From the NCBI GenBank assembly GCA_018340375.1, contig JAFFJZ010000103.1, positions 124,001 to 188,000 of the forward strand: a DNA stretch of 64,000 nt, written 5' to 3'. Below are positions 1 to 10,650 of the stretch, piece after piece (positions within the stretch are counted from its first letter, which is position 1; every line of letters starts with the position of its first letter). Below the pieces are notes generated by a model. That model saw nothing but the letters and a program-made list of their open reading frames with translations, had not been told where the DNA came from and did not search any database. The DNA is from Gonatopus flavifemur. Taxonomy: Eukaryota > Arthropoda > Insecta > Hymenoptera > Dryinidae. Position numbers and translations under genes: made by a program.

Positions 1-822
1 CTCCACAAAAAGAAGAAGAAACTTGTTTGTTTACACAATTTGTCTCAAATATCAAGCTTTCGTTCATAACATTGTTTTGAACAACTGGTTTATTTGTTGA
101 TAATGAAGAATCCATCATGTAAAAATAGCTTGATATTCGGATTATTCGACACAAAAAACATAAACCTGTATTGAGGAATAGAGTGGACTCGTGTTTCATA
201 CAGTCTCTTACGGTTAACCTGCAACTATTTAGGAATCATGAAGAATATAGGTTACGCGCTGATGAATAAATTGCTGTATCTTTCAAACTAATAGCTCAAT
301 CGATCTGAAATTTCCCACAAAGTTGGTTGATGCACTAACGAACAACTTTGTCGCTGGAAGTTTTCTCCTGCCTAAACTTTATCCATCACTTTTTTAATAC
401 GAAGCTTAAAAAATATGATTGGATTAAAAAATCACTTTGGATTTAAAAATTAATAATTTTCAATGATTTTTTGCGAGTTTTTTCAACATCATCGTCTTCG
501 GGAAGGTCTCACGAATAAAAATTGATAAAATTCATCTCGACACGTTGGAAAATAAAAAAGTTACAGCGAGTTTAATGTTGAAAAACATTGATTTTCAGAC
601 TGCAAATATTTTCAGTTTTTATTTTTTTACGAAGAAACTACTGATTACAGAAAAAAATCACAAACGGAGACTTGGGTTGATTTTCCAAGACCTATGACCT
701 GGTATTTTTTTTTTTTCGAAATTGCAATTCTGATTTTGGTGTGTGACGTCACGGCTTGGACAATACTTTTACGTCTTCCCGAGCGCGCGGCTGGTTGTTA
801 GATCCGGCCGCTCAATTGCGTA
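1..822 (+). repeat. 3' arm of internally deleted DDE-like element (end of element B copy)
   Basis: This stretch is the same sequence as 48203-49021 in direct orientation and is found inverted at 44268-45085. The outer boundary is defined because both orientations stop matching at the same point, just beyond a GCGGCCGGATCTAAC block at about 822 (and 44268). It is non-coding, rich in A/T homopolymers, and carries a TGACGTCA palindrome at about 744-751. In the minus-strand element this arm lies downstream of the transposase stop codon, so it is best read as element 3' untranslated and terminal sequence. Confidence 0.75.
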
Positions 823-1650
823 ATCTGTTTTCGTAAGAAAGAATTCTTTCCAACAAATTTAGCAAGTTCAGAGTTATTTTTCGATTTTTTCTCAATTTCG
901 ACAATTTTGAAAATTTTTTGAGTTAGCTCATCTGAAAGTTGGATTTTTTCAGCTCCGAAATCGTATAAGAGAAATTATGGAAAGGAAATTTTATCTGACA
1001 TTCGCAATGGTTTGAAGCGCGCGCCTCGCATATTCCTATTAGCTACTGAACGTTCTGATACGGTCCGTCATACCGTTGACGTGGAGTTGATGTGAAACGA
1101 ACTGTTATTCAATAAAATATGATTTCTCAATCATGCCAATGATTAGATACAATGTTACCGTACCCTTATATTATCAAACTTCATCAATCACAGCTTTCGA
1201 AATTATGGAACATAATAATGAATAAATATACATAATATAATGAACATGAAATGATTCTGCTCTCTAGAAAATACACTGGCTTCTTCCCCGTATAACCCAT
1301 ACGCTTCTGTATCAGGAAGGATGTCGGGAAACTTTTGTTGTAGACTCGGAAAAATAGTTCTCAAACCCATTCATTTGAATTTGTGATCAATTTTTCTCAA
1401 TGTGATGAACAATTGGAATTCTGTAAACATCTTCGATACATCAAACATATCGACGATGTTCATGTGTTTCCCCTTGTTTATACGCATACTTCATATAACT
1501 TGATGTCACACGGAAAATCGCATCGCATGGCACGATCTTGAATTGTAAGTAAAATTTTTTCAATTCTAAATATGATTCGCAATTCGTGATGAAAATCAAT
1601 TTTTTCTTTTTCGACTGTGTAATTGTGTTTGTTTGTAGGCAATTTGATGA
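823..1650. other. Gene-free AT-rich stretch
   Basis: I see no coding potential, inverted repeat or tandem array here. The short open frames around 1441-1771 on the minus strand do not look like protein families and lie opposite the small plus-strand ORF. A TTTGTTTGTAG acceptor-like site precedes the next gene fragment at about 1639. Confidence 0.5.
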
Positions 1651-1698
1651 ATAGATGGAATACAGCATCATTGACACAACATTTCTTGATTCTCAAAA

Positions 1699-1983
1699 AT
1701 GTCTGCAACTCAAAGTTTCGTTGATCGTTGTTGTGACCCTTTGCACATAATCCATCACAAATTCGAACCAAGAGATTTGAGAACTATTTATCCAAATCTA
1801 CAAAGAAAGTTTCCTAGTATCCTCCCCGATGCAAAATTGTGTGGGTTATGTAGAAAAGAAGCTGCTGCTTGTTCTGGAGAGAAGCCTCAAATTGATGCAC
1901 AAAATGATTCGTTCGGTCATGTTTCACTCGAGGTGGTGATGTCATATTTGCAATTGCTGAAAAGACTATTTGTACATCAATGA
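1699..1983 (+). pseudogene. N-terminal Cys-rich domain fragment of DFSENY-type transposase family
   Basis: A 94-residue ORF from a true ATG. Residues 11-12 are a CC pair followed by DP, and residues 48-51 form CGLC with a following RK. From memory, this CCDP ... LC..CRK arrangement is the N-terminal domain of the same uncharacterised arthropod family whose catalytic half is encoded at 5971-7053. The fragment stands alone on the opposite strand from that catalytic half, 4 kb away. It is preceded by a possible splice acceptor (about 1630-1640), so it may be one exon of a different copy. The final ~25 residues differ from the second copy at 49898-50182 by a cluster of substitutions. Zinc binding is inferred from the cysteines. 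The family link is a recollection, not a search result. Confidence 0.45.
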
Positions 1984-2176
1984 GAATGAACAACACATTC
2001 ATGTGAATGACAATTGATTACTACGATGTCACGTCCTGGATGTTCCCATTCAGACCGACAAAAAGTAAAATTCCCCTATTCATCTTCACGAAAGGAAGGG
2101 GTAGGATTGATATTTGTCGAGTAGGAAATGAGAGAAAAGGGGCGAAGTCAATAATAAGAAATGAAATCGGATAAAA

Positions 2177-2577
2177 TCATAATTTATTCTTGGAACTAAT
2201 CTCTACAAGCTGATCATTGTTAATTTGTAATTCTATAATTCCTTCGGGAGTGAAACCCTTTTCTGATAATTGTTGATCGTTTAAGTATAGGTAATTTTCT
2301 TCATTCAATTTACAAACTTCATAATTGTAGTATTTAATAAGAAAAGTTATACAATTTGTGCAGCGATTGAAACCATCATGGTTCTTCAAAATCCATCCTA
2401 TGATTCTAATTTGATTTCTCCATTTATAAACCCGATTACGTCCTGTACGTGATTCCGTCGGAATTAGGGTTTTTCTGCTCCTTTCGTTTTCGTAAGAGGG
2501 TGAAAATCCACCCGCCTCTCAGCAATCCTTGCTTCTGCCCATCTAATTTGCTCATTTAATCGAGCGATAGTCTCCAT
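2177..2577 (-). pseudogene. Unrecognised small coding remnant
   Basis: Reading leftward from an ATG complement at 2575-2577, an amphipathic, charged peptide of about 37 residues (starting METIARLNEQ) runs into a frameshift near 2467. A second frame continues to about 2177 with a C..C pair (RCTNC) and a Leu/Glu-rich tail. Codon use looks protein-like across both frames, so one broken gene of about 130 residues is plausible. It resembles the start of a gag-like or accessory ORF, but I do not recognise a family. The second copy (about 50375-50775) has the same sequence with one lost G near its 3' end, which extends the frame. Confidence 0.3.
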
Positions 2578-2589
2578 CTATTTGATGGA

Positions 2590-3040
2590 TACAAGAATCC
2601 ATTATTTTCAAGGGAGAAAACAAAATGTCACGAGATATTGTTCTTATTGGGATCATCAACCCTTTCTATCCTCCGAATAATTCTCAATAGCTGGAAGGTC
2701 CTTCTATCTTCCGAAATTAAGCGAGGCGTTAAACAAACGTAGAGAATCTGGAATTTCATATTTCTTCCAAATATAAAAATTGAAATCACGGTATTTCAGT
2801 GTGAGCAGTTAACAGTGGAGTGAAAGAAATTTGCATTGAAGGGTTGGGGATCCTAACCTTCGGATTAACTGAAAAGGAAATCCAAAGGGTCAAACAATTG
2901 GTTCGTGAATAGAGAGAGCAATTGTTTGAAGGGACTGTATGAAAATACAGAATTCAGAAAATATAGAATTTCAGGGTATACTTTACTCTGCTTGTGATGA
3001 GAGGGTGTAGATTAATTTTCCGGCGTAATCCAATTGGTTG
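2590..3040. other. Gene-free stretch
   Basis: No ORF, inverted repeat or tandem unit is visible between the small remnant and the tandem array. Sequence is ordinary AT-rich repeat-island DNA, repeated in the second copy. Confidence 0.4.
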
Positions 3041-3044
3041 ATTG

Positions 3045-3590
3045 GTGGAATATCGGCTAAACGTTGGCGAGTGGTTGGCCAACGGTAGGCAATCGTGTTG
3101 TGAATTCCTTCACGTCTTCCAAGCGTAATCCGAAGGTCGATTTGCCAAAAACGTCAAACTGGCAGAAGATTGGCTGGACGTTGGTTAGTCCTTGGCAAAC
3201 GGTAGGCAATCGTGTTTCGAATTCCTCCCCGCTTCCCAAGCGTAATTCGATAGGTTGATTTGCCAAAAACGTGAAACTGGCGGAAGATTGGCTGAACGTT
3301 GGCGAGTGCGTGGCCAACGGTGGGCGATCGTGTTTCGAATGCCTTCACGCCTCCCAAGCGTAATCCGATAGGTCGATTTGCCAAAAACGTGAAACTGGCG
3401 GAAGATTGGCTGGACGTTGGTTAGTCCTTGGCCAACGGTAGGCAATCGTGTTTCGAATTCCTCCACGCTTCCCAAGCGTGATCCGATAGGTTGATTTGCC
3501 AAAAACGTGAAACTTGCGGAAGATCAGCTGAACATTGGCAAGTGCTTGGCCAACGGTGAGCAATCGTGTTCCGAATTGCTGTCAAGGCTA
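3045..3590. repeat. ~118-bp tandem repeat array, about 5 units
   Basis: The phrase GGCAATCGTGTT recurs with slight variants at about 3090, 3207, 3326, 3445 and 3560, a period of 117-119 bases. Each unit also contains CCAAGCGTAATCCGA, TTGCCAAAAACGTGAAACT and a TTGGCCAACGGT block. Open frames of 64-105 codons on both strands arise from the periodicity and are not genes. The second copy at about 51233-51772 has the same units with several one-base A/C-run indels. Confidence 0.9.
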
Positions 3591-3599
3591 ATTCTCAGT

Positions 3600-4320
3600 G
3601 TCAGAAAATTTGTAGGCTCAAGAGCCAAAATAGCTGTGGAAGCTTGAGATTAGCTGTAGAAGCTGGATGGCTATAGAGCCGAAGTGTGTGGATTTCTGGC
3701 AGTGCAGCTGCTTTGAAGCACTTGCTCAGTCAATCAGAATTCAGTTTTTACTTTTGGTGATAGAAGGGGTTGCTTCCCTTCTTTTCTGATTCAAGATTCA
3801 ATTCACAGATTTTGTGATTGGAGTTTACTTGATACCTTGATTTCCTCATTGGGAGGCAAGGACTTGGTTGAATCATCGATCGTAGATTGATTCATGGTCG
3901 TGGAGGGCTTGGTGTTGTCCTTCCGTGGGAGGTAAGTTCCGTTGATCGAACGATTCTCCGATCGATGCCTGTTATCAATGTACTAATTTTCTGCTTTATC
4001 CTCCTAGTTCATTCATCTTATCTTTCCTTATTTTAAATTGTATGTCTTTCATTAACAAGTGAATTCGTTTATGCTGAATGTTCGTTTAATATTACCCATT
4101 GCAAGTGGGTTATTTGATTGTTTTTGATTGCATGTTTTGTTTAAATCAATCTGTTTGTGACTTGATGATTTCCTTTTGTTCGGGTTTTTTGTTTGTTCAA
4201 TAATTGTTTGCTTATTCTTTGTTGGATGAATTGCAAATATTATCTCTTGTTCCATGATAATAATTTGTTATTGTCCCTATTCAATATATTTACCAAATTA
4301 TTTATGAAAAAATTCAATTC
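3600..4320. other. Gene-free stretch before the TIR element
   Basis: Contains internal short imperfect repeats (AGCTGTGGAAGCTTGAGA and AGCTGTAGAAGCTGGATG around 3630-3680) and two similar GATCG-rich phrases near 3875-3965. No supportable gene. Confidence 0.4.
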
Positions 4321-4321
4321 A

Positions 4322-4344
4322 TGTATATATATATATATATATAT
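4322..4344. repeat. (TA)n microsatellite and insertion site of the TIR element
   Basis: A run of alternating T and A immediately abuts the GGGGCATTC terminus at 4345. The right end of the same element (18949) is also followed by ATATATATGTATAT. The element therefore inserted in a TA-rich target. The exact target-site duplication cannot be read because both flanks are the same simple repeat. Confidence 0.85.
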
Positions 4345-5400
4345 GGGGCATTCTTTGTCAGATCAGCCATCCCCCCTGCGCATTTCAATTTTTGAGATAA
4401 AAAATGTTTGATGGGCTCAAAATTTTCGTTGAAGTGTCTACGTTTCAATGCCGTATGAGACTTTCCGAACATGGCGACTATTTAACCAATATGGCGGCGG
4501 AAACTAAGAGGGAACGTGATGACGATGATCAAAACCGGTCATAAAACTATGATACACGGGGATTTGATAATTCTGTGGATTGGAACATGCAATTCGAGCA
4601 TCTTGGGATAATTGCATTCAGTTAGAATATTGAAATTGCAAATGGTGGATCCAATATGGCAGCCGGAATTTCAGAATCGCTCCGAATTCCCTGGAATGTG
4701 GGGAAAGGAGGTTTTTGGGGTCGCTGATGACGAATCCGAACTCAGATTTGCGGAATTACAAATGGCGAATTCAATATGGCGGTCAGAAAATTTCTAATTC
4801 ACTTTAATTTGTGGAAACATTCCCATCGTGAGGGCTCTTTTGGTCGCTGATCACGAATCCGGACTCAGATTCCCGGAATTGCAAATGTCGAATCCAATAT
4901 GGCGGCCGGAATTTCAGAATCACTCCGAATTCCCTCAAACATGAGGGAAAAGAGTTCTTCGGGTCGCTCATGATGAATCCGAACTCAGATTTCCGGAATC
5001 ACAAATGGAGGATCCAATATGGCGGTCGGAAAAAATCTGATTCGCTTCAATTTATGGAAACATCAACATTCTGAGGGTTTCGTGGTCGCTGATCGCGAAT
5101 CCGGACTCAGATTTCCGGAATTGCAAATGGCCTATCTCATATGGCGGTCGGAAAAATTCTGAATCTCTTGAGTTTCTAAGAACATTGTCATACTGGGGTT
5201 CTTGGGTTCGCTGATCACAAATCCAGACTTACATTTCCGGAATTGCGAATGACAAATCCAATATGGCGATTGGAAAAATTCAAAATCTCTTAAATTTGTG
5301 AAAGCATTGTCATACTGAGGTTTTTGAAGTCGCTGATCAAGAATCCAGACTCAGATTTCTGAAATTACGACTGGTGAATCGAATATGGCGTTAGGAGAAA
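4345..5400 (+). repeat. Left long terminal inverted repeat with internal ~130-200-bp tandem units
   Basis: After about 260 unique terminal bases, a module recurs at least six times: a CAATATGGCGG-type phrase, then a short spacer, then a phrase such as GGTCGCTGATCACGAATCC and GACTCAGATTTCCGGAATT. Copies start near 4650, 4770, 4900, 5015, 5140, 5255 and 5385. The same module in inverse orientation fills 18140-18660. Short open frames here follow the repeat period and are not genes. Confidence 0.85.
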
Positions 5401-5960
5401 TTGAAAATAAGGGAAATCCGAGAGAGGATTGTCGTACGGGAGTTTGAGGGATCGCCGATACATATTCGAACCCAGATTTCCGGAATTATGGATGGAAGAT
5501 TCAATGTGAACATTCATGACGGTCTGGATATGAGAAATCATCCGCCCTCTAAAGTGAACCTTTGTGCAGAAAAACTTCTGGTCGTCGATTACGAAATTGA
5601 GGTCACATTTTTAAAATCAGAATGGACGCATCACGTACATTCTCCGACAAAGACATTCAATATGATGGGAACAAATATCATACTCATTTCAGGGATTATT
5701 TGGGGACTGGTCACACAAATCCGCGAACTTTCAATGGACTCCATTCCAATAAAACTCCTTGCAAATCTTCTCTGACCCTAACCATGAATACTGCTGATTT
5801 TTGGCTTGTGGATTTGTGTATTCAGGCTCCAAGCTGTGGACATTAGCATAACCTAATGTGCACTACGAGGAGGTTGCGCGATCAGACTTTGCACATCGAA
5901 TGGCCCTGAAAAGGGCCGATTACTGTAACATCTCTCTCAATTAGCAATTGTCCAACTCAG
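5401..5960. other. Element interior downstream of the transposase
   Basis: A 124-codon plus-strand frame (5401-5775) exists but begins within the repeat module and has no recognisable motif. I do not call it a gene. A short block near 5855-5885 (TGCACTACGAGGAGGTTGCG) is found, diverged and inverted, near 28645-28675, so part of this region is shared with the element at 19961-29064. Confidence 0.4.
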
Positions 5961-5970
5961 CGTACGTACC

Positions 5971-7053
5971 TCATGGTTGTCCATTTGGCCACCACACTCT
6001 GTTCCTATCATCATTCGAGTACCTCTTGATGAGCGCTTCATTATTGGATCCTATCACAAAACCGTGGTCCTTGAGAATCTCAGGTACAGGTTGGGCATTC
6101 TCGAATCGTTTGTTGAGTTTCCGTCTCATCTTCTCGTGAGATGTTTTATCATAGTACATAATGCCTATGGTTTCAAAATTACTCTTTGCCCAACTGTAGA
6201 GTTTTTGGAGCGTCAATATGGCATTTTGAGGTTTGGCAGTCAGACTCGCTCTATATGCTTCTCTCTTGAATGTAGCACCAATCCCGTCACAAGCACCTTT
6301 ACCGTGAGCAGTTGCGCTGTGATGCCATTCAGCGTGAATACTGAAATCTTCTTTGTGCTGAATCAAGTTCGTGATTTGAGATTTATTTTTGAAATGCTGC
6401 TTCGCTCCGTCACTGGTATGAATGATCTTGTTGATTTTTTCCACATTCCGTTGGATTCGAGGGATTAACAAAGTCTGGATAGCATAAACAGCGGAGGTGT
6501 CGTGTTTTAAACTTTCAGATGAGAAAATAAAACTCTTGTGCTTAACAACAGATATTTCCTTATGATAATAAATGGCAGGAAATACGATGCATTGATCGTT
6601 GTTAAAATGGAATGCTTGTGAAGCATCCTGGCGAACATACGCGTAGTTTTCAGAAAAATCAAACGTCACCAGTACTTTGCCATCGCGGAGATTGTGTTTT
6701 CTTTCTTGGATGAGAAGATTTTGTTGCTTTAAGATGAATGAATGGGGTTTCAGAATTGTCAGTCTATTGCACGATTCGAGTATAAAATCATCAATTTTCA
6801 TGATTTCTGTTCGTAGAGTTAAACGATCCGTTGCTATTCAAACTGAATATTGGATGTCTGTGATGAATGAATTCTCTAGTAGATCATTTAATTTCTTCGA
6901 AAACTGCGAAACTCCTGGACAATCATCACATGCATCAAGATAGCAATCAGCCCCAGATCTTTCACAAACAATTTCATTGAGGCAGTCTTTGTAGTTCGTT
7001 AGTGGCTTTTCTGTATTCAAGGTCAGCTTTTGAATATCAATTGCATCCAACAT
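5971..7053 (-). pseudogene. DFSENY-type DDE-like transposase, catalytic half, one internal stop
   Basis: A single minus-strand frame of about 360 codons, interrupted by an in-frame TGA at about 6835-6837 where a Trp codon would fit. Visible motifs in order: a Cys/Asp-rich stretch (CERSGADCYLDACDDC), LVTFDFSENYAY with the first likely catalytic Asp, IHTSDGAKQHFKNK with a second Asp, and HATAHGKGACDG-like text (here HSATAHGKGACDGIG) with His/Asp. This order matches an abundant uncharacterised arthropod and cnidarian protein family with an RNase H-like layout, so a transposase is likely but I know of no proven activity. The upstream end is cut by a mariner insertion at 7074, and its N-terminal domain is missing here. 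The second copy (54158-55207) is identical in reading frame, including the stop. Confidence 0.65.
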
Positions 7054-7073
7054 CCATTCCGCATTTTGATGTA

Positions 7074-7572
7074 CGAGGTGTGTTCAAAAAGTAACGAGAA
7101 TTTTCAAATTTCGCGGGTTTGGAGAGTCCGCCTGTATAAAATTCTTCTTTATAACGTTGGTACACATGCCCCTGAAGTACGATAAAATTTTCAGCAATAT
7201 TCATTGCTTACTTTTCAATTGGCAGCCGCTAACGTTATGACGTGTTTTTCGAGCTCGGCAATTTTCGTTTGTGAAAAAAATGGATCAAAGAATTTGTATT
7301 CAATTTCGCGTAAAAAATGAAATAAATCGTAGTGAAGTTCGTAAAATGTTAACAAAGGCATATGGTGAGTCTGCTATGAGTGAAGCAAGGATTTACGAGT
7401 GATATAAGCGTTTCCAAGATGGCCGCGAAAACGTTGAAGATGACGAACGACCCGGACGCCCAAGCACATCAACAACCGATGAGAACGTGAAAAAAGTGAA
7501 AGAAATGGTTATGAACGATCACCGAATCACAATCAGAGAAGTTGCTGATGATGTTGGTATATCAGTCGAAAA
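7074..7572 (+). mobile_element. 5' half of a mariner element
   Basis: Starts at CGAGGTGTGTTCAAAAAGTA directly after a TA dinucleotide (7072-7073), as expected for a Tc1/mariner insertion. It runs through a 5' untranslated region into the transposase start at 7280. It is truncated near 7572, where sequence switches to a BEL/Pao gag remnant. No 3' terminal repeat is present, so the mariner is only a 0.5-kb remnant. It interrupts the upstream part of the DFSENY-type gene. Confidence 0.75.
7280..7570 (+). pseudogene. mariner transposase N-terminal helix-turn-helix fragment
   Basis: From the ATG at 7280 the frame encodes the typical mariner start (MDQRICIQFRVK), the first HTH with RSEVRKML, an ARIYE..KRFQDGRE segment and the ERPGRPSTS linker before the second HTH (ITIREVADDVGIS). 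An in-frame TGA lies at about 7401, inside the ARIYE-KRF segment where mariners have Trp. The DDD catalytic domain is absent because of truncation at about 7572. The second copy at 55464 is the same. Only the DNA-binding part survives, so no activity is expected. Confidence 0.8.
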
Positions 7573-7589
7573 GCAATCCGAAAATCATT

Positions 7590-7872
7590 TTCGCGAACAA
7601 TTGTTTTAGCAATTGATAAATACTTGATATAATCTTCTTCAAAATTTATACGATATTCATATTCGGCCGTTAACTCATCATCTTCAACTACTCTTTCAAT
7701 TTTAGTTTGAGTTTCTTCGAAGCTTTCGAAAGTTACTGCTATTAACTCTATTCGACATTTCAATTGCGATGTATTCACATTTTCGGAACATTCGTCAATG
7801 AAACTTTGAAATTTTGTTAATTTTGCCCTTATGGCACCTCTTTCTCTACGCAAAGTTTTAATGGTCTCCATT
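7590..7872 (-). pseudogene. BEL/Pao gag N-terminal fragment
   Basis: Reading leftward from the ATG at about 7872, the peptide starts METIKTLRRERGAIRAKLTK and continues with a coiled-coil-like stretch (residues ~20-75) ending in EEVQ-like FEETQTKIE. This pattern of a basic start, RRG.I+..LT+F, then a Glu-rich helix, is what BEL/Pao gag proteins show at their N-terminus. Only about 95 residues remain before the mariner junction near 7572. The second copy is at 55774-56056. A minus-strand LTR would be expected at higher coordinates. I see a candidate region (7880-9180) but no matching partner. Confidence 0.55.
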
Positions 7873-7879
7873 TTCAATT

Positions 7880-9190
7880 ACGTTGCTATGGAGCGATCAC
7901 CTCGTTTCAATTTTACTCACTGAATTTAAAAGCTATGATATTAAATTATATATGAATAATCTCGAATAGTTTAGTATTTTTTTTTACGATAAATGTTATG
8001 AGCTCTGACACTATCAATGAATTGAATGCGTTAAAAAATGTTACAATTATCAATTTTTGAATATGATGATAAATGTGAATAATACACTTTTATGCTTATA
8101 GTTTTACGATTGAAGTTAATCACGTGGCAATCTCTTTGATATGTGGATGTAAATATTCACATAAAATGAATAATATTATTTTTGATTATTACTTCACGCA
8201 GTGGCTGAAAAACATCGATATGATTTATGAAATTATCAAAGGGACTTATCGTTATAGAAGAACGGCGTCTTGAACGTAGTGGAGCGGTCGGTAGTTGGAG
8301 AACGCTGTTGTTTACGTCTCCGGTGTTGAGGTTGATTGCTGTATTTCTAGATGGCGTGATCGTTCGGCGTTGCAAAACGAGTGTTTCGATGTAACGCTAC
8401 GCTTCGTTACTCGATGGCGATTATGATATGATATATCAATGAAACGTTGTTTCTTCCCAATCGGAAAGTACAGCACACTGAAACTGTATCTTGTAAGAAT
8501 TTTATGAGAATGTTTTCTTCGATTTTTGCTACGAGTTAACGATTATAATTTACACTCGTATCGTTTCACAATTATTCGTTTTCACAACGACACTAAGTAA
8601 CAAGACGGCTGCTGCGACGCGTTATTTTCTGATGCTACGATGCCTGTCTGAATTGTTTTTCGATTTTTCCGTTATTCGGTGCGACGATTTTCTTCAACTT
8701 CATAGTGATTCACGAATGATTCGTTATAACGCGATATTGAGTTGCACTTTCGTTAGTTACGATCGATGAAATTTGTTTCGATTAAACTTAATGATAAAAA
8801 TGTCGCGAGTTGCAATCGGTACGAAGGACCATGTTGAACGATGAATGTTTCGTTGCTCGTCGATTGAGATTCCCAATCGAAACTCTTCGCCTTATTGAGA
8901 GATGAAGTCAAATTTTGGTATGAATGAATGAAACACGATTAAAACATTCTTGATTTATTTTTCAAGAAGCAAATTTGTTATAATAACAAATAACGTTCGT
9001 TCGCGACGAGACGTTTATTACAAGACGATAGAAGCTACAGAGCATAGTACAGAAGGCGCACAGACGCACCGCTTAGTCTATTGGTCAATTACAGCGAGCC
9101 AATCACCGCAGCTTAAAACTAACCAATACCAACTTATAATAAGAAAAATACCTGAAACATAGCGCGTTCAAACACATTATCAATTACGAA
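7880..9190 (-). other. Gene-free stretch, possible solo LTR or 5' region of the BEL/Pao remnant
   Basis: No recognisable coding region. On the minus strand an AATAAA signal occurs near 8960, followed by structured AT-rich sequence down to the gag fragment, which would suit a minus-strand LTR and leader. No second LTR copy is present in the window to confirm this. TTCG and CGTT words are frequent from 8380 to 8900. Confidence 0.3.
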
Positions 9191-9196
9191 GAAAAA

Positions 9197-9478
9197 TTAT
9201 ATTTGCGTATCAACAAATGAGACGCGCTTGAACAGGGAAATTGGACTAGAAGGAATGCTTGATGAACCCGAAGAGAAACTTTTAATCTTGGAACCCAGCA
9301 ATTCATGCAGATTACAAATTTCAACTATCGTCCTGTCATCTTGGGGTGGGAGAAAAATCGTCCAAGAATTCGGTGCAACGCAATATTCAGCCAACAAATC
9401 GAAGGAACTGAAGTTCAGAGCCGACATTTTACCTGCTAGCACAGGGTGTCTACTACTGGAAATTTCGATTTCCTCCAT
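9197..9478 (-). CDS. Hypothetical 93-residue ORF at the Gypsy insertion edge
   Basis: An uninterrupted minus-strand frame starts at an ATG only 6 bases outside the Gypsy 5' LTR and is identical in the second copy (57380-57661). The product has an acidic start, a Cys-containing central segment and a Ser-rich tail (FSSGSSSIPSSPIS). I recognise no family. It may be the first exon of a gene belonging to the surrounding TIR element, with the frame cut upstream by the Gypsy. A plus-strand frame of similar length overlaps it and cannot be excluded. Confidence 0.2.
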   Translation of the reverse strand: MEEIEISSSRHPVLAGKMSALNFSSFDLLAEYCVAPNSWTIFLPPQDDRTIVEICNLHELLGSKIKSFSSGSSSIPSSPISLFKRVSFVDTQI

Positions 9479-9483
9479 TGGAC

Positions 9484-9724
9484 TGTAAGGAGTAATATAT
9501 ATAGAGGTTAGTGAGATAGCCCGAACTAAATGTTACTGGAGTAGAGAGGGCGTATGTGAAGTTTGTGATAACCGTAATGGCCGACCAAGAAGGTTGTCAG
9601 AGACGCACGTGTAACGTTGATCTTAAGAACATAATAAAAGACTGTTTTATTTAATTAAATATTATTCATTCATCGCGCTCACCGCTCTCGAAATCATATT
9701 CCACGTACCATTCTGGCGATTACA
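9484..9724 (+). repeat. Gypsy 5' LTR
   Basis: Begins TG and ends CA. It contains a TATATATA box-like site at 9496-9503 and an AATAAA polyadenylation signal at about 9633-9638, followed by TTTATTTAATTAAA. It is 241 bp, matching the 3' LTR in length. Differences from the 3' LTR include AACTAAATG versus ACCTAAGTG and TCTCGAAAT versus TCTCGGGAT. The second window copy is at 57667-57907. Confidence 0.93.
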
Positions 9725-9812
9725 GCGTCAGAAGTGGGATGAGAACGGATGAAAATCCAGAATTTTTTCCCGCTTACGAAGGTAATAACGTTAACATGCT
9801 AAAAGGATAAAT

Positions 9813-10650
9813 ATGAGTGGATACGGATACAAGGGGTTAAATCACGTCAGTATCGAAATCCCGGAAGATAGACATAGCACACCAATACCGGGTACTGAGC
9901 AATTCCGAATTTCACGACCGAGAATACCAACGAATGAACAATTGGTGCGACAGAATAATAACCTACAAGTGCAAGTGAACGAACTAAGACAAGAGACGGC
10001 TAAAATGCAGGAAAAAGAATAGGCCAATTATTTACAAAAGATAATGGTCAAAAATCTACCACCATACCATGGAAGGGATGAAGAAAATCCAAAGGCATGG
10101 CTGCAGATCATGGAGGATGCAGTGAAGCGAATATCACTACCCGAAGAAGACATGATGCAGCTACAATTCCATCGTATGAGGACAGAGCACAACAATAGTA
10201 CATGAGATATTATACCAATGCTACTGAGGTAAAGTACGATTACTTTAAATCAAACTTCTTAACGTACTTTGATAGAACACCTCCAAAATCAGTCTGCATG
10301 CAGCAAATATTACAAAGAAAATGGAAGGAGGGGAGACGTTTGCCCAGTATTATTATGATAAAACGTTAATCATGGAAAAAATATATCTTCCTCCATCAGG
10401 ACAGGTGTATTATTTAATTCAAGGAATTACGCACCCGAATATCAAAACTATGATGCATGGAGTACTATTATCTCACCCGTTTGATATTCTCAGTTACGGG
10501 GTTACACTATCATGTGGTGAAAAGCTGAAATTGGAAGAAAACAAGACGAACCAGAGAAGACCAAGTGCTTTTTATGGAAATACGTACAACAAAGAAAGGA
10601 AAACAGCCAAGGAGAGATATACCCGACTAGAAATTTACCCCATGGACCAG
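9813..10650 (+). pseudogene. Gypsy gag, capsid region
   Basis: ATG at 9813 opens a 69-residue N-terminal segment with a Gln/Asn-rich coiled coil (residues ~45-69), ending at an in-frame TAG (10020). The frame resumes with a capsid-like segment containing PPYHGRDEENPKAWL (about 10056-10100) and a YYDK...PPSGQVYYLIQGI segment (to 10460). Relative to the second copy (57999-58842), this copy has lost one G near 10183 and one near 10330, so it is more fragmented. The frame ends where the palindromic insert begins at 10651. Across the insert the reading frame is preserved into the zinc-knuckle region at 13171. Confidence 0.75.

Noticed and set aside
3057..3563. Minus-strand ORFs of 67-105 codons with repeated FGKSTYRITLG-type text
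   Set aside because: Periodic translation of the 118-bp tandem array. Frames differ between the two copies because of one-base indels.
5401..5775. 124-codon plus-strand ORF repeated identically at 53588-53962
   Set aside because: Starts inside the TIR repeat module, has no recognisable domain, and its conservation is explained by the 48-kb duplication.
5977..6468. 163-codon plus-strand ORF
   Set aside because: Antisense to the DFSENY-type transposase, which has clear motifs. A shadow frame.
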